A stretch of DNA of 58,059 bases, taken from the NCBI RefSeq assembly GCF_003385235.1, contig NZ_PQIA01000046.1, positions 1 to 58,059 on the forward strand, written 5' to 3'. The notes under the pieces are model-generated. The model saw only the letters and a program-made list of their open reading frames with translations, made no database searches and was not told the DNA's origin. The stretch is from Amycolatopsis circi. Its GTDB lineage: Bacteria; Actinomycetota; Actinomycetes; Mycobacteriales; Pseudonocardiaceae. Position 1 is the first letter of the stretch. Each line of letters starts with the position of its first letter. Positions 25,182-32,766 of the stretch are shown in pieces. The position numbers were made by a program, and so were the translations under genes.

Positions 25182-25213
25182 TCAGCCACCGTGAGATTTA
25201 CTCAGGCACCGCA

Positions 25214-25274
25214 AAGGTCCGTGAGGGGAACCCTGAGGGACTCTGATTCCCTCAGGGTTCCCCTCACGGACCTT
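25214..25274. repeat. Long perfect hairpin, family B copy 2
   Basis: Perfect 27-bp arms around the spacer CTCTGAT, same orientation as the copy at 901-955 and three base pairs longer because the flanks (AAG/CTT) also pair. It is between the convergent zinc-ribbon and methyltransferase genes. Confidence 0.9.
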
Positions 25275-25302
25275 GCGGGAGCCCAGGAACATTTCCGTCG
25301 CT

Positions 25303-26118
25303 TCAGCCGGCTTCGGTGACGCGGCACAGGATTTCGCCGTGCGGGATCGCGAACCAGCCGTCCGGGTCGGCAGCCCACGAGCGCCACGCTTCGGAGATCT
25401 CGCGGAGGTCTTCGGCGGACGCATACCCGCCTGCCACAGCCTGCTCGGCGATCTTGGAGTCCAGGATCCGGTCCGCCCACATGCCGCCCCACCACGCCCG
25501 CTCCTCCGGCGTGGAATGACACCAGATGGAAGCGCTCGGCGTGACGTCGCGCGCTCCGGCGGCGTGCGCCCAGGCCAGCAATCGCCGTCCGGCGTCGGGC
25601 TCGGCGCCGTTGCCGTGCGCGACCGCGCGGTAGACCTCCAGCCAGCGGTCCAGTCGCGAGTCCGCTGGCCACCAGAAGGCCGCGGCGTAATCGGTGTCGC
25701 GGGCGGCGACGGCACCGCCGGGCTTGGCCAGCGCCAGCATGTGCCGCAGCGCTTCCACCGGTTCGGTCAGGTGCAGCAGGACTTGGTGCGCGTGCACGAC
25801 GTCGAATCGGCCGATCTCAGGGGCCGCCGTGATGTCGGCGCGCTCGAACCGGACGTTGGACACGCCTTCGCGCTTCGCGTGGGCCCGTGCCTGTTCAAGA
25901 ACGGCTTCCGACAAGTCGATACCGAGCACCTCACCAGGGGCCACTCGGCGAGCGATGTCCACCGTGATTGTCCCGGGACCGCAGCCGACGTCCAGCACGC
26001 TGCGCCCAGGAAGCAGCTCCGGGGCCAGGTAGGCCGCCGAATTGTCGACGGTGCGCCAGTGCTGAGAACGTACGACGCTTTCCGCGTGCCCCTGCCCGTA
26101 AGCGCTTTCCGAAGACAT
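25303..26118 (-). CDS. Class I SAM-dependent methyltransferase
   Basis: Rossmann-fold methyltransferase of 271 residues. SAM-binding motif I is VLDVGCGPGTITVDIA, followed by GIDLSEAVLEQA (motif II acidic residue), ERADI and VVHAHQVLLHL. The C-terminal part (WWPADSRLDRW...WGGMWADRI) resembles UbiE/COQ5-like or small-molecule methyltransferases of actinobacteria. It lies 70 bases downstream of the tetR gene on the same strand and could be cotranscribed with it. The acceptor is unknown. Confidence 0.9.
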   Translation of the reverse strand: MSSESAYGQGHAESVVRSQHWRTVDNSAAYLAPELLPGRSVLDVGCGPGTITVDIARRVAPGEVLGIDLSEAVLEQARAHAKREGVSNVRFERADITAAPEIGRFDVVHAHQVLLHLTEPVEALRHMLALAKPGGAVAARDTDYAAAFWWPADSRLDRWLEVYRAVAHGNGAEPDAGRRLLAWAHAAGARDVTPSASIWCHSTPEERAWWGGMWADRILDSKIAEQAVAGGYASAEDLREISEAWRSWAADPDGWFAIPHGEILCRVTEAG

Positions 26119-26188
26119 AGTCCGAGATTAGGAGCGTGTTCCCAGATACTGCAACAGAATTCTCAGGATTCGAGAAAGGCCCGGGCGC

Positions 26189-26767
26189 TCAGCAGACCCG
26201 GCGGCGCGGCCTGCCGAGCAGCCGGCGCCCCACCCCGATCAATTCCTGGCGCAGGGTTTCGTCGTCCACCTCGGCCAGATCGGGCGCTCCGCCCGCCATC
26301 GCGATGCCGGTGAACGCCACTATCGCCGTGACGCGGGCGGTCACGTCCAGCTCCGGTCCTCCGGCCACGATCGAGATCAGCGCCTGCTTGAACCCTTCGA
26401 CGCCGTGCGCCGATTTCGCGAGCGCCGCGTCGATTCCCGGATCGCTGGAGAACAGCGCGACCAGCACCCGGTGCCGCACGACGAGATCGACGAAACCGTC
26501 CAGCAGATGGTCCACCCGCGCGCCGTGGCGCCGGTGCTTCGCCGCCTCGACGACCAGCTCGTCCAGCTCCCGGATGCCCGGCTCCGCGACCGCCTCGGTG
26601 ATCTCCGCCTTCGTCTTGAAGTGGTAGTACACCGCGGCTTTGGTGACGCCCAGCTCGTCGGCGATCATCTGCAGCGACGTGCCTTCCACGCCGTGCTCCG
26701 AGAACAGCCGCAGCGCAGTCGCGAGCAGCCTGGTCCGGGTGTCCGCGACCGGTTCGACGGTCGTCAT
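26189..26767 (-). CDS. TetR-family repressor of the divergent MMPL transporter
   Basis: Helix-turn-helix ATALRLFSEHGVEGTSLQMIADELG with recognition segment TKAAVYYHFKTKAEI, then a helical ligand domain; 192 residues. The gene is divergent from the MMPL transporter, and the gap holds four palindromic sites at exact 23-bp steps (26818-26902). Regulation of the pump and itself by this protein is the natural inference. The inducing ligand is unknown, probably a pump substrate. Confidence 0.92.
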   Translation of the reverse strand: MTTVEPVADTRTRLLATALRLFSEHGVEGTSLQMIADELGVTKAAVYYHFKTKAEITEAVAEPGIRELDELVVEAAKHRRHGARVDHLLDGFVDLVVRHRVLVALFSSDPGIDAALAKSAHGVEGFKQALISIVAGGPELDVTARVTAIVAFTGIAMAGGAPDLAEVDDETLRQELIGVGRRLLGRPRRRVC

Positions 26768-26817
26768 CGCGCCCTCCTCGTCGAGCGGAGTGCGCTGCTC
26801 CGCAGCACATCATGATA

Positions 26818-26902
26818 CTAGCCGAGCGACTAGCCCGACACTTGCCGTGCGGCTAGTCACATCCTAGCCGATCGGCTTGGCAGCTCCTTGCCGAACGGCT
26901 AG
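26818..26902. promoter_or_regulatory. Tandem array of four 16-bp TetR operator candidates, 23-bp period
   Basis: Four sites start at 26818, 26841, 26864 and 26887: CTAGCCGAGCGACTAG, CTTGCCGTGCGGCTAG, CTAGCCGATCGGCTTG and CTTGCCGAACGGCTAG. Each fits C-T-[A/T]-G-C-C-G-N2-C-G-[G/A]-C-T-[A/T]-G, with a 7-bp linker between sites. The third contains the perfect palindrome AGCCGATCGGCT. The array fills the space between tetR (start 26767) and the MMPL gene (start 26962). Confidence 0.85.
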
Positions 26903-26961
26903 CTTCGAAAGGGCGATTCCAGTGCGGAGAGCCCGCTTCGGGCGCGAAACGGAGACGACTC

Positions 26962-29145
26962 GTGGCACCTTTCCTGTACCGGCTCGGCAGGCTGTCGTTC
27001 CGCCGCCGGGCCCTCGTGGCGGCGGTCTGGGCGCTTGTCCTCATGGCGTTGGGCGCGGGCGCGCTCACGCTGTCGGGCAAGCTGTCCGATTCGGTGACCA
27101 TTCCCGGAACCGAATCGCAGCAGGCGATCGACCGGCTGGCCGAGCACTTCCCGCAGGCCGCGGCGGGCGGCGGCACCGCGCGCGTGGCGATCGCCGCGCC
27201 GGACGGGCAGAAGATCACCGACCCGGCGGGCCAGGCGGCCGTCGAGGGCGTGGTCGGCAAGCTGAAGTCCGCGCCGAAGGTGGCCTCGGTCGTCGACCCG
27301 TTCCAGGCGAAGTCGATCTCCCCGGACGGCCGCGTCGCGCTCGCGCAGGTGAGCTACCAGGTCAAGGGCTTCGAACTCGGCGACGCTGACCGCGAAGCGC
27401 TGCTCGCTACCGGCAATCACGCGAAGCAGTTGGGATATCAGGTCGAGTACGGCGGCGACGCGGTGCAGGGCATCCCGGCGACCGGGGCCACCGAAGGACT
27501 CGGCGTCGCGGTCGCGGCGGTCGTCCTGATCATCACCTTCGGTTCGCTGCTGGCCGCCGGAATTCCGTTGCTCACCGCGTTGATCGGGGTCGGCGTCGGG
27601 ATGGCGGGCATCATGCTGGCGTCGGGTTCGATGGAGCTGAACTCCAACACTCCGGTGCTGGCGTTGATGATCGGGCTCGCGGTGGGCATCGACTACGCGC
27701 TCTTCATCGTCTCCCGTTATCGGCACGAACTAGCCGAGGGTCGTGAACCCGAGGAAGCCGCCGGTCGCGCTGTCGGCACCGCAGGCTCTGCCGTGGTGTT
27801 CGCCGGACTCACCGTGATCATCGCGCTCGCCGGGCTGACCGTGGTCGGCATTCCGTTCCTCGGCCAGATGGGCGTTGCCGCTGCTGCGACCGTCGTGGTC
27901 GCCGTGCTCATCGCGTTGACGCTGCTGCCCGCCGTGCTCGGCTTCGCCGGCACTCGCGTCGGCAACAACAAGATCCGCGTGCGCCGCCGCACCGAGGGTC
28001 CGACGCACGGCGAACGCTGGGCGCGTTTCGTTGCGCGGCACCGGGTTCCGGTGCTGCTGGCCGCACTCGTCGGGTTGGCCGTGGTCGCGATTCCCGCGTT
28101 GAGCATGCAACTCGGCCTGCCCAACGACAGCACCGCCGCGCCGGACACCACGCAGCGCAAGGCGTACGACCTGGTCAGCAAGGGCTTCGGCGAGGGCGCG
28201 AACGGACCGCTGCTGGTCGTCGTCGACACCGGCCCGAACCACAACCCGGCTTCGCTGAAGCAGGCCGCCGCGGACATCGGCAAGCTGCCGGACGTCGCCG
28301 CGGTGACGCCGCCGAAGGTCAACCCGGCCGGGGACACCGCGGTGCTCACGGTGATCCCGAAGAGCGGCCCGAGCAGCACGCAGACCGAGGACCTCGTGTC
28401 GGCGATCCGCGCACAATCCGGTCCGCTGCAGGAAAACACCGGCGGCAGCCTCGCGGTGACCGGCCAGACCGCGGCCAACATCGACGTGTCGCAGAAGCTG
28501 TCCGACGCGATGCTGCCCTACCTCGCGCTGATCGTCGGGCTGGCGTTCCTGTTGCTGATGCTGGTGTTCCGGTCGGTCGTGGTGCCGCTGAAGGCGACGC
28601 TCGGGTTCCTGGGCTCGGTGGTCGCGACGTTCGGCGCGGTCGTCGCGGTGTTCCAGTGGGGCTGGCTCACCGATCTGCTCGGCGTCGCCTCGACCGGTCC
28701 GATCATGAGCATGCTGCCGATCCTGCTGATCGGCGTCCTGTTCGGACTCGCGATGGACTACCAGGTGTTCCTGGTGACCCGGATGCGCGAGGAACACGTG
28801 CACGGAGCCGAGCCGCAGGAGGCGATGGCGACCGGGTTCCGGCACGGCGCGCGGGTCGTCGTGGCGGCGGCGCTGATCATGATCTCGGTGTTCGCCGGGT
28901 TCGTGCTGGCCGAGTCGACGCTGATCCAGTCGATCGGGTTCGCGCTGGCCTTCGGCGTGCTGGTGGACGCGTTCGTGATCCGGATGACCATCGTGCCCGC
29001 GGTGATGTCCCTGCTCGGACGCGGCGCGTGGTGGCTGCCGAAGTGGCTGGACCGGATCCTGCCGAACGTCGATGTCGAGGGCGAGGGCCTGGTCCGCGAA
29101 CTCGGCGCCCCCGGCGACGACGAACGCGAACTGACGCGGGTCTGA
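26962..29145 (+). CDS. MMPL-family RND transporter
   Basis: Large inner-membrane exporter of lipids or small hydrophobic compounds, driven by the proton gradient. 727 residues with the two-repeat RND plan: one segment at the N-terminus, a periplasmic loop, five clustered segments (about 180-320), a central cytoplasmic linker, and the same in the second half (from about 365). GLAVGIDYALFIVSRYRHEL and GVLFGLAMDYQVFLVTRMREE are the paired MMPL helix-4 motifs (each longer than its conserved GxxxxxDY core). GTG start at 26962 with GGAG seven bases upstream. The divergent TetR and four-site operator suggest tight, inducible expression. Confidence 0.94.
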   Translation: MAPFLYRLGRLSFRRRALVAAVWALVLMALGAGALTLSGKLSDSVTIPGTESQQAIDRLAEHFPQAAAGGGTARVAIAAPDGQKITDPAGQAAVEGVVGKLKSAPKVASVVDPFQAKSISPDGRVALAQVSYQVKGFELGDADREALLATGNHAKQLGYQVEYGGDAVQGIPATGATEGLGVAVAAVVLIITFGSLLAAGIPLLTALIGVGVGMAGIMLASGSMELNSNTPVLALMIGLAVGIDYALFIVSRYRHELAEGREPEEAAGRAVGTAGSAVVFAGLTVIIALAGLTVVGIPFLGQMGVAAAATVVVAVLIALTLLPAVLGFAGTRVGNNKIRVRRRTEGPTHGERWARFVARHRVPVLLAALVGLAVVAIPALSMQLGLPNDSTAAPDTTQRKAYDLVSKGFGEGANGPLLVVVDTGPNHNPASLKQAAADIGKLPDVAAVTPPKVNPAGDTAVLTVIPKSGPSSTQTEDLVSAIRAQSGPLQENTGGSLAVTGQTAANIDVSQKLSDAMLPYLALIVGLAFLLLMLVFRSVVVPLKATLGFLGSVVATFGAVVAVFQWGWLTDLLGVASTGPIMSMLPILLIGVLFGLAMDYQVFLVTRMREEHVHGAEPQEAMATGFRHGARVVVAAALIMISVFAGFVLAESTLIQSIGFALAFGVLVDAFVIRMTIVPAVMSLLGRGAWWLPKWLDRILPNVDVEGEGLVRELGAPGDDERELTRV

Positions 29146-29174
29146 TTTTTGTCGGTGTCTGATTTTTGTCGGTG
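29141..29174. repeat. 17-bp tandem duplication over the MMPL stop codon
   Basis: TCTGATTTTTGTCGGTG occurs twice back to back (29141-29157 and 29158-29174). The first copy contains the TGA stop of the transporter gene (29143-29145), so the duplication leaves the protein unchanged. A recent slippage event is likely. Confidence 0.9.
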
Positions 29175-29216
29175 CTGGTTCGTACCATCGGTTCATCGGT
29201 GAGCACAGGGGGCTTG

Positions 29217-29861
29217 ATGATCGAGGACACGGTACGGACTTGGGTGGCGGGATGGGCGTTGTCGCGGCAGACCCCGCCGCCGGTCGAGAAGCCATGGGGG
29301 CTTTTCGTCGAGGTCCCGGACAATCCGGCGGAGGCAGGCAGGCACGTCCTGCCCGAAGCTGAGGAATCGCTGGTCCGCGCCGCCGCGGGCGCGGTCAGCG
29401 AACCTCGGACGTGGCTGAAAGCGCCCGCCGAACCGGAGACGCTGGAGCCGTGGATGCCGGACGGCTGGGTCGTCGCGTGGCAGGACACCGGGCATCTGAT
29501 GGCGACGGACCTGCTGGCCACGAACCCGGTCGCGCCGGAGGGCTACACGGTGACGATGGAGATCAGGGGAGCCGTCACGTTCCTCCGGGTGCTGGACGCG
29601 TCGGGCGAGCAGGCGGCGAAGGGCCAGATGGCAAAGGTCGGCGACGCGGTGATCGTGGACCGGGTGTCGACCGAGGAGGCACACCGGCGACGCGGCCTGG
29701 GCGGGTTCGTGATGCGCACGCTCGCCGACCGCGCTCTCGAGGACGGTGCGGTGCTCGGTGTCCTCGGGGCTACGGATGCCGGGCGGGCGCTGTACGAGAC
29801 GTTGGGGTGGAAGAAGCACGCGACGCTGGGCGAGTGCATTTATCAGCCGCTGGAGCCTTAG
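29217..29861 (+). CDS. GNAT-family N-acetyltransferase
   Basis: The C-terminal half has the acetyl-CoA-binding GNAT core: VIVDRVSTEEAHRRRGLGGFVMRTLADRAL with the [R/Q]xxGx[G/A] loop RRGLGG, then GATDAGRALYETLGWKK. The N-terminal 130 residues are less conserved. ATG at 29217 is preceded by CAGGGGG; an in-frame GTG at 29202 is an alternative. About 214 residues. A repeat array begins directly after its stop. The substrate is unknown. Confidence 0.85.
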   Translation: MIEDTVRTWVAGWALSRQTPPPVEKPWGLFVEVPDNPAEAGRHVLPEAEESLVRAAAGAVSEPRTWLKAPAEPETLEPWMPDGWVVAWQDTGHLMATDLLATNPVAPEGYTVTMEIRGAVTFLRVLDASGEQAAKGQMAKVGDAVIVDRVSTEEAHRRRGLGGFVMRTLADRALEDGAVLGVLGATDAGRALYETLGWKKHATLGECIYQPLEP

Positions 29862-30741
29862 GGGTGGGGAGGCGCGCGGTAGGTGCTGCCGCGTTAAGGC
29901 GAGGAGAAGCGCGCGGCAGGCGCGGGGAGGTGGCGTTAGGCGCGGAGAGGCGCACGTCGGCGCTCGGAGAGGCGAGCGTCGGGCGCTCGGAGATCCGCGT
30001 CGGTGGCGGAGAAGCGCGCGGTTGGTGCGGAGAGGTCGCGTTCGTCGCGAAGAAGCACGCGTCAAGCGCGAGAAGCTCCGCGTTAGTCGCGGAGAAGCGC
30101 GCGGCAGGAGTGGGCAGGTCGCGTTAGGCGCGGAGAGGCGCGCATCGGGCGCTCGGAGAGGCGCGTTAGTGGCCGAGAAGCGCGCGGTTGGTGCGGAGAG
30201 GTTGCGTTCGTCGCGAAGAAGCACGCGTCAAGCGCGAGAAGCTCCGCGTTAGTCGCGGAGAAGCGCGCGGCAGGAGTGGGCAGGTCGCGTTAGGCGCGGA
30301 GAGGCGCGCATCGGACGCTCGGAGATCCGCGTTAGTGGCCGAGAAGCGCGGCGGTTGGTGCGGAGAGGTCGCGTTGGTCACGGGGACGTGTCAGGCGAGG
30401 GAAGGTCGCGTTAGTCGCGAAGAAGCACGCGTCAAGCGTGAGAAGCTCCGCGTTGGTCGCGCGGAGGTAGGTACGTGTCAGGTTCGAGCGGGGCTGTGTT
30501 GGTCGCTCGGAGGCGCGCGTCAGGTGCGGGAGGGTCGCGTTAGACGCGGAGAACTGCACGTCAGGTGCGGGAAGATCCGCGTTGGCCGTGGAGAAACGCG
30601 TGTCACGTGCGGGGAGATCGCGTCAAGCGCACGGAGTCCTGGCTAGTCGCGAGGAGGTTCGCGTTCGTCGCGCGGAGGCCGGGCGTAGTTGTGCGGAGAT
30701 CCGAGGCAGGTGCAGGGCAGGTGCGGGAAGGTCCGCGTCGG
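29862..30741. repeat. Array of about 40 degenerate 20-21-bp tandem repeats
   Basis: The 880-bp interval between the GNAT gene and a small membrane-protein gene is made almost entirely of imperfect units with consensus TTAGTCGCGGAGAAG then CGCGCG. Variants alternate TCAAGCGCGAGAAGC, TTGGTGCGGAGAGGT and TTCGTCGCGAAGAAG. Units end in CGCG or TCGCG and begin TTAG, TCAG, TTCG or TTGG. Units decay toward the 30740 end. Open frames that cross it in several phases have Arg/Ser/Pro-rich repeats and no ribosome site, and are taken as by-products of the repeats. A 166-bp higher-order repeat is nested inside (30009-30340). Confidence 0.85.
30009..30340. repeat. 166-bp higher-order direct repeat within the array
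   Basis: The segment 30009-30174 (eight 20-21-bp units) is repeated almost exactly at 30175-30340. For example GTTGGTGCGGAGAGG begins at 30021 and again at 30187, and GCTCGGAGA at 30151 and 30317. A third, partial and diverged copy begins near 30341. Most differences between the two full copies are at the edges. Confidence 0.8.
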
Positions 30742-30900
30742 TCAGCTGACCAGCCAGGCGATGGCCCCGCCGATCGCCAGCACCGCGGCGACGCCCAGCA
30801 CCACAGCGAAGAACTTCGCGGTCTTCCACAGCGAGTAGACCCCGCCGGCCAGGAAGCCGCCGAGGGCCAGCAGCAGGACCGCGATCAGCTCTTTGCTCAC
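30742..30900 (-). CDS. Small membrane protein (52 residues)
   Basis: GTG start at 30900. The product begins MSKELIAVLLLALGGFLAGG and ends AIAWLVS, with two hydrophobic helices (about 5-21 and 31-50) joined by a YSLWKTAKFF loop. Codon use is GC3-rich as in real genes here. It is divergent from the MBL hydrolase (17 bases between starts). Its stop codon marks the edge of the repeat array. No function known; small two-helix proteins of this kind are common in actinobacteria. Confidence 0.7.
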   Translation of the reverse strand: MSKELIAVLLLALGGFLAGGVYSLWKTAKFFAVVLGVAAVLAIGGAIAWLVS

Positions 30901-30917
30901 AGGGGTTAGCGTGCCAC

Positions 30918-31655
30918 ATGGCCTTCACCGTGACGGTACTGGGCAGCGCGACACCGTACCCGCGCCCGGACGCTCCCTGCTCCGGGTACCTGGTGCGCCA
31001 CGAGGACACCTCGATCTGGCTCGACGCCGGGCCCGGCACCCTCGCTGCGCTGCAGGAACACGTCTCGCCGGCGGAACTCGACGCGATCTGGATCTCGCAT
31101 CTGCACGCGGACCACGTCGCGGATCTGTTACCAGCGGTGTACGCGCTGTTGTTCGCGGATCTGCGGCTCACGCGCCCGATCCCGCTGTACGGCCCGCCGG
31201 GGACCTCGGCGCGGATCTCCGCCTTCCTCAGCAACACCGGCCGCGCGCCGATCGAGGAGGCGTTCGCCGTCCGGGAGTTGCACGACGGACGGCGGACCCG
31301 GGTCGGCGGCCTGCAGCTGGAGACGGTGGCCGTGTCGCACGGGTTTCCGGCGTTCGGGGTGCGGATCACCGACGGGACGCGGACTTTCGCGTACTCCGGG
31401 GACACCGGCCCGTGCGAGGCGCTTTCGACGTTGGCGGAAGGGACGGATCTGTTCCTGTGCGAGGCGGACAGCATCGAGCCGTCCGCGGAACATCTGACAC
31501 CCGAGGAGGCGGGCCGCGCGGCCGCTGGGGCTGCGCGGCTGGTGCTCACGCATGTCGGCCACACGGTCACCCCACGCGACGCGGTTCGCCTTGCCGCCGA
31601 ACACTTTCCCGGTCCGGTGGCTTACGCCGCGCCGCGCACGGTGTTCCGCGTGTGA
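30918..31655 (+). CDS. Metallo-beta-lactamase-fold hydrolase (RNase Z/ElaC-like)
   Basis: Zinc hydrolase of 245 residues. The motif SHLHADH gives His61, His63, Asp65 and His66. VTVLGSATPYPRPD opens the fold, and SGDTGPCEAL (Asp ligand) and LVLTHVGH supply later ligands. RNase Z-like members can cut tRNA 3' ends, but stand-alone actinobacterial copies of this length often have other phosphodiesterase or esterase roles, and the exosite arm of RNase Z is not evident. The 3' end of the gene is duplicated at 32137. Confidence 0.9.
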   Translation: MAFTVTVLGSATPYPRPDAPCSGYLVRHEDTSIWLDAGPGTLAALQEHVSPAELDAIWISHLHADHVADLLPAVYALLFADLRLTRPIPLYGPPGTSARISAFLSNTGRAPIEEAFAVRELHDGRRTRVGGLQLETVAVSHGFPAFGVRITDGTRTFAYSGDTGPCEALSTLAEGTDLFLCEADSIEPSAEHLTPEEAGRAAAGAARLVLTHVGHTVTPRDAVRLAAEHFPGPVAYAAPRTVFRV

Positions 31656-32161
31656 GTTGTCAGCTCGTGAGATCCCCTGGCCAGGTTCGTTTCAACGGCG
31701 GAATCTCGCCCCGCAGAATTCTTGCCCATTCTCGCTGATCACGAGACGACTTCGGACGGTGTTCTTCCAGGATCGCGAACTCCCCCAGCGAACCGAGTGC
31801 GCGCGTCGCGGCGATCCGCGCCTCCCGGAGGATGTCCTGGAGAAGATCGATCAGCAACTCCCGGACTCGGGCTGGCGGAGTCGGCTGAAGCCGAATTGGT
31901 ACCGGGCGACGATCGGCGCTCTGCTCGGCCGGGCCGGTCGGCGGTCCTCGGCTGGCCTGTCCGTCCGGGACGAGGGCGAGCAGCGGTTCCGGCGCACGAT
32001 CCGATCGCGTTCCACGAGGATCCGGTCGCCAGCGTGTTCGCTTTGGGCGGCCAGAACCCGCGGGTCAGCAGCCACAAGATCGCCCGCGAGAGCGCACTAT
32101 CTCCGTGAGAGCACCGCGCGCGACGTCAAGCAGCGACGCCGCGCACGGTGTTCCGCGCGTG
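31630..32161. repeat. Direct repeat of the MBL gene 3' end flanking a 0.5-kb segment
   Basis: CGCCGCGCACGGTGTTCCGC plus one further G (21 bp) occurs at 31630-31650 and 32137-32157; with one mismatch the match extends to 25 bp. The first copy encodes the last residues (PRTVFRV) of the MBL protein. The second abuts the end of hisB. The 507-bp offset brackets a degraded gene. Confidence 0.8.
31660..32075 (-). pseudogene. Probable frameshifted remnant gene
   Basis: No intact gene fits this 0.5-kb gap. On the minus strand, GC at codon positions fits coding in one frame from about 32075 to 31860 (ending RYQFGFSRLRQPESG) and in another from about 31860 to the TGA at 31660 (ELLIDLLQDILREARIAATR to LKRTWPGDLTS). 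This suggests one gene broken by a single frameshift near 31860. The middle part (31920-31980) is ambiguous and would also fit the plus strand. No family recognised. Confidence 0.35.
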
Positions 32162-32166
32162 CGGCG

Positions 32167-32766
32167 TTAAAGCACGCCCTTCGTGGACGGAATCCCGCCC
32201 GCCCGCGGGTCCGGTTCCGTCGCCGCCCGCAGCGCGCGTGCCACGGCCTTGTACTCCGCCTCCGCGATGTGGTGCGGGTCGCGGCCGTGGATGACCCGGA
32301 CGTGCAAGGCGATCTGCGCGTGGAACGCCAGCGAGTCGAAGACGTGCCGGGTCAGGACGAACGGGTAGTTGTTACCGATGGTGAAGGTGTTGTACTGCTC
32401 CGGTTCCCCGACGTGCACGCAGTACGGGCGGCCGGAGACGTCGATCGCGGCGTGCGCGAGGGTTTCGTCCATCGGGATCCACGCGTCGCCGAATCGGCGG
32501 ATGCCGCTCTTGTCGCCGAGGGCCTGGCGCAGTGCCTGGCCGAGCACGATCGCGGTGTCCTCGACGGTGTGGTGCGCGTCGATGTGGACGTCGCCGGTCG
32601 CCTCGACTTTCAGGTCCAGCGAGCCGTGCACGCCGAACGCGGTGAGCATGTGGTCGTAGAACGGCACGCCGGTGGCGATGTCCACCTGCCCGGTCCCGTC
32701 GAGGTCCAATTGGACCAGGATGGACGATTCCTTCGTGGTGCGCTCGATTTTGCCGACGCGGCTCAT
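32167..32766 (-). CDS. hisB: Imidazoleglycerol-phosphate dehydratase
   Basis: Sixth step of histidine synthesis. Monofunctional form of 199 residues, with metal-binding pairs FYDHMLTAFGVHG, DAHHTVEDTAI, SLAFHAQIALHVRVIHGRDPHHIAEA (as its DPHHIAEA core). ATG at 32766 overlaps the end of hisC. Downstream of it hisH would be expected, but it is 10 kb away. Confidence 0.97.
   Translation of the reverse strand: MSRVGKIERTTKESSILVQLDLDGTGQVDIATGVPFYDHMLTAFGVHGSLDLKVEATGDVHIDAHHTVEDTAIVLGQALRQALGDKSGIRRFGDAWIPMDETLAHAAIDVSGRPYCVHVGEPEQYNTFTIGNNYPFVLTRHVFDSLAFHAQIALHVRVIHGRDPHHIAEAEYKAVARALRAATEPDPRAGGIPSTKGVL

Noticed and set aside
29193..30224. Minus-strand open frame with Arg/Ser/Pro repeats across the repeat array
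   Set aside because: It is open only because the repeats lack stops, runs antisense through the GNAT gene, and has no ribosome site or domain.
29862..30741. CRISPR array
   Set aside because: Units are directly adjacent and degenerate, with no unique spacers of constant length and no cas genes nearby.
31722..32108. Plus-strand frame in the 31.7-32.1 kb gap as an intact gene
   Set aside because: GC by codon position fits the minus strand better over most of the gap; the plus frame has no ribosome site or recognisable domain.
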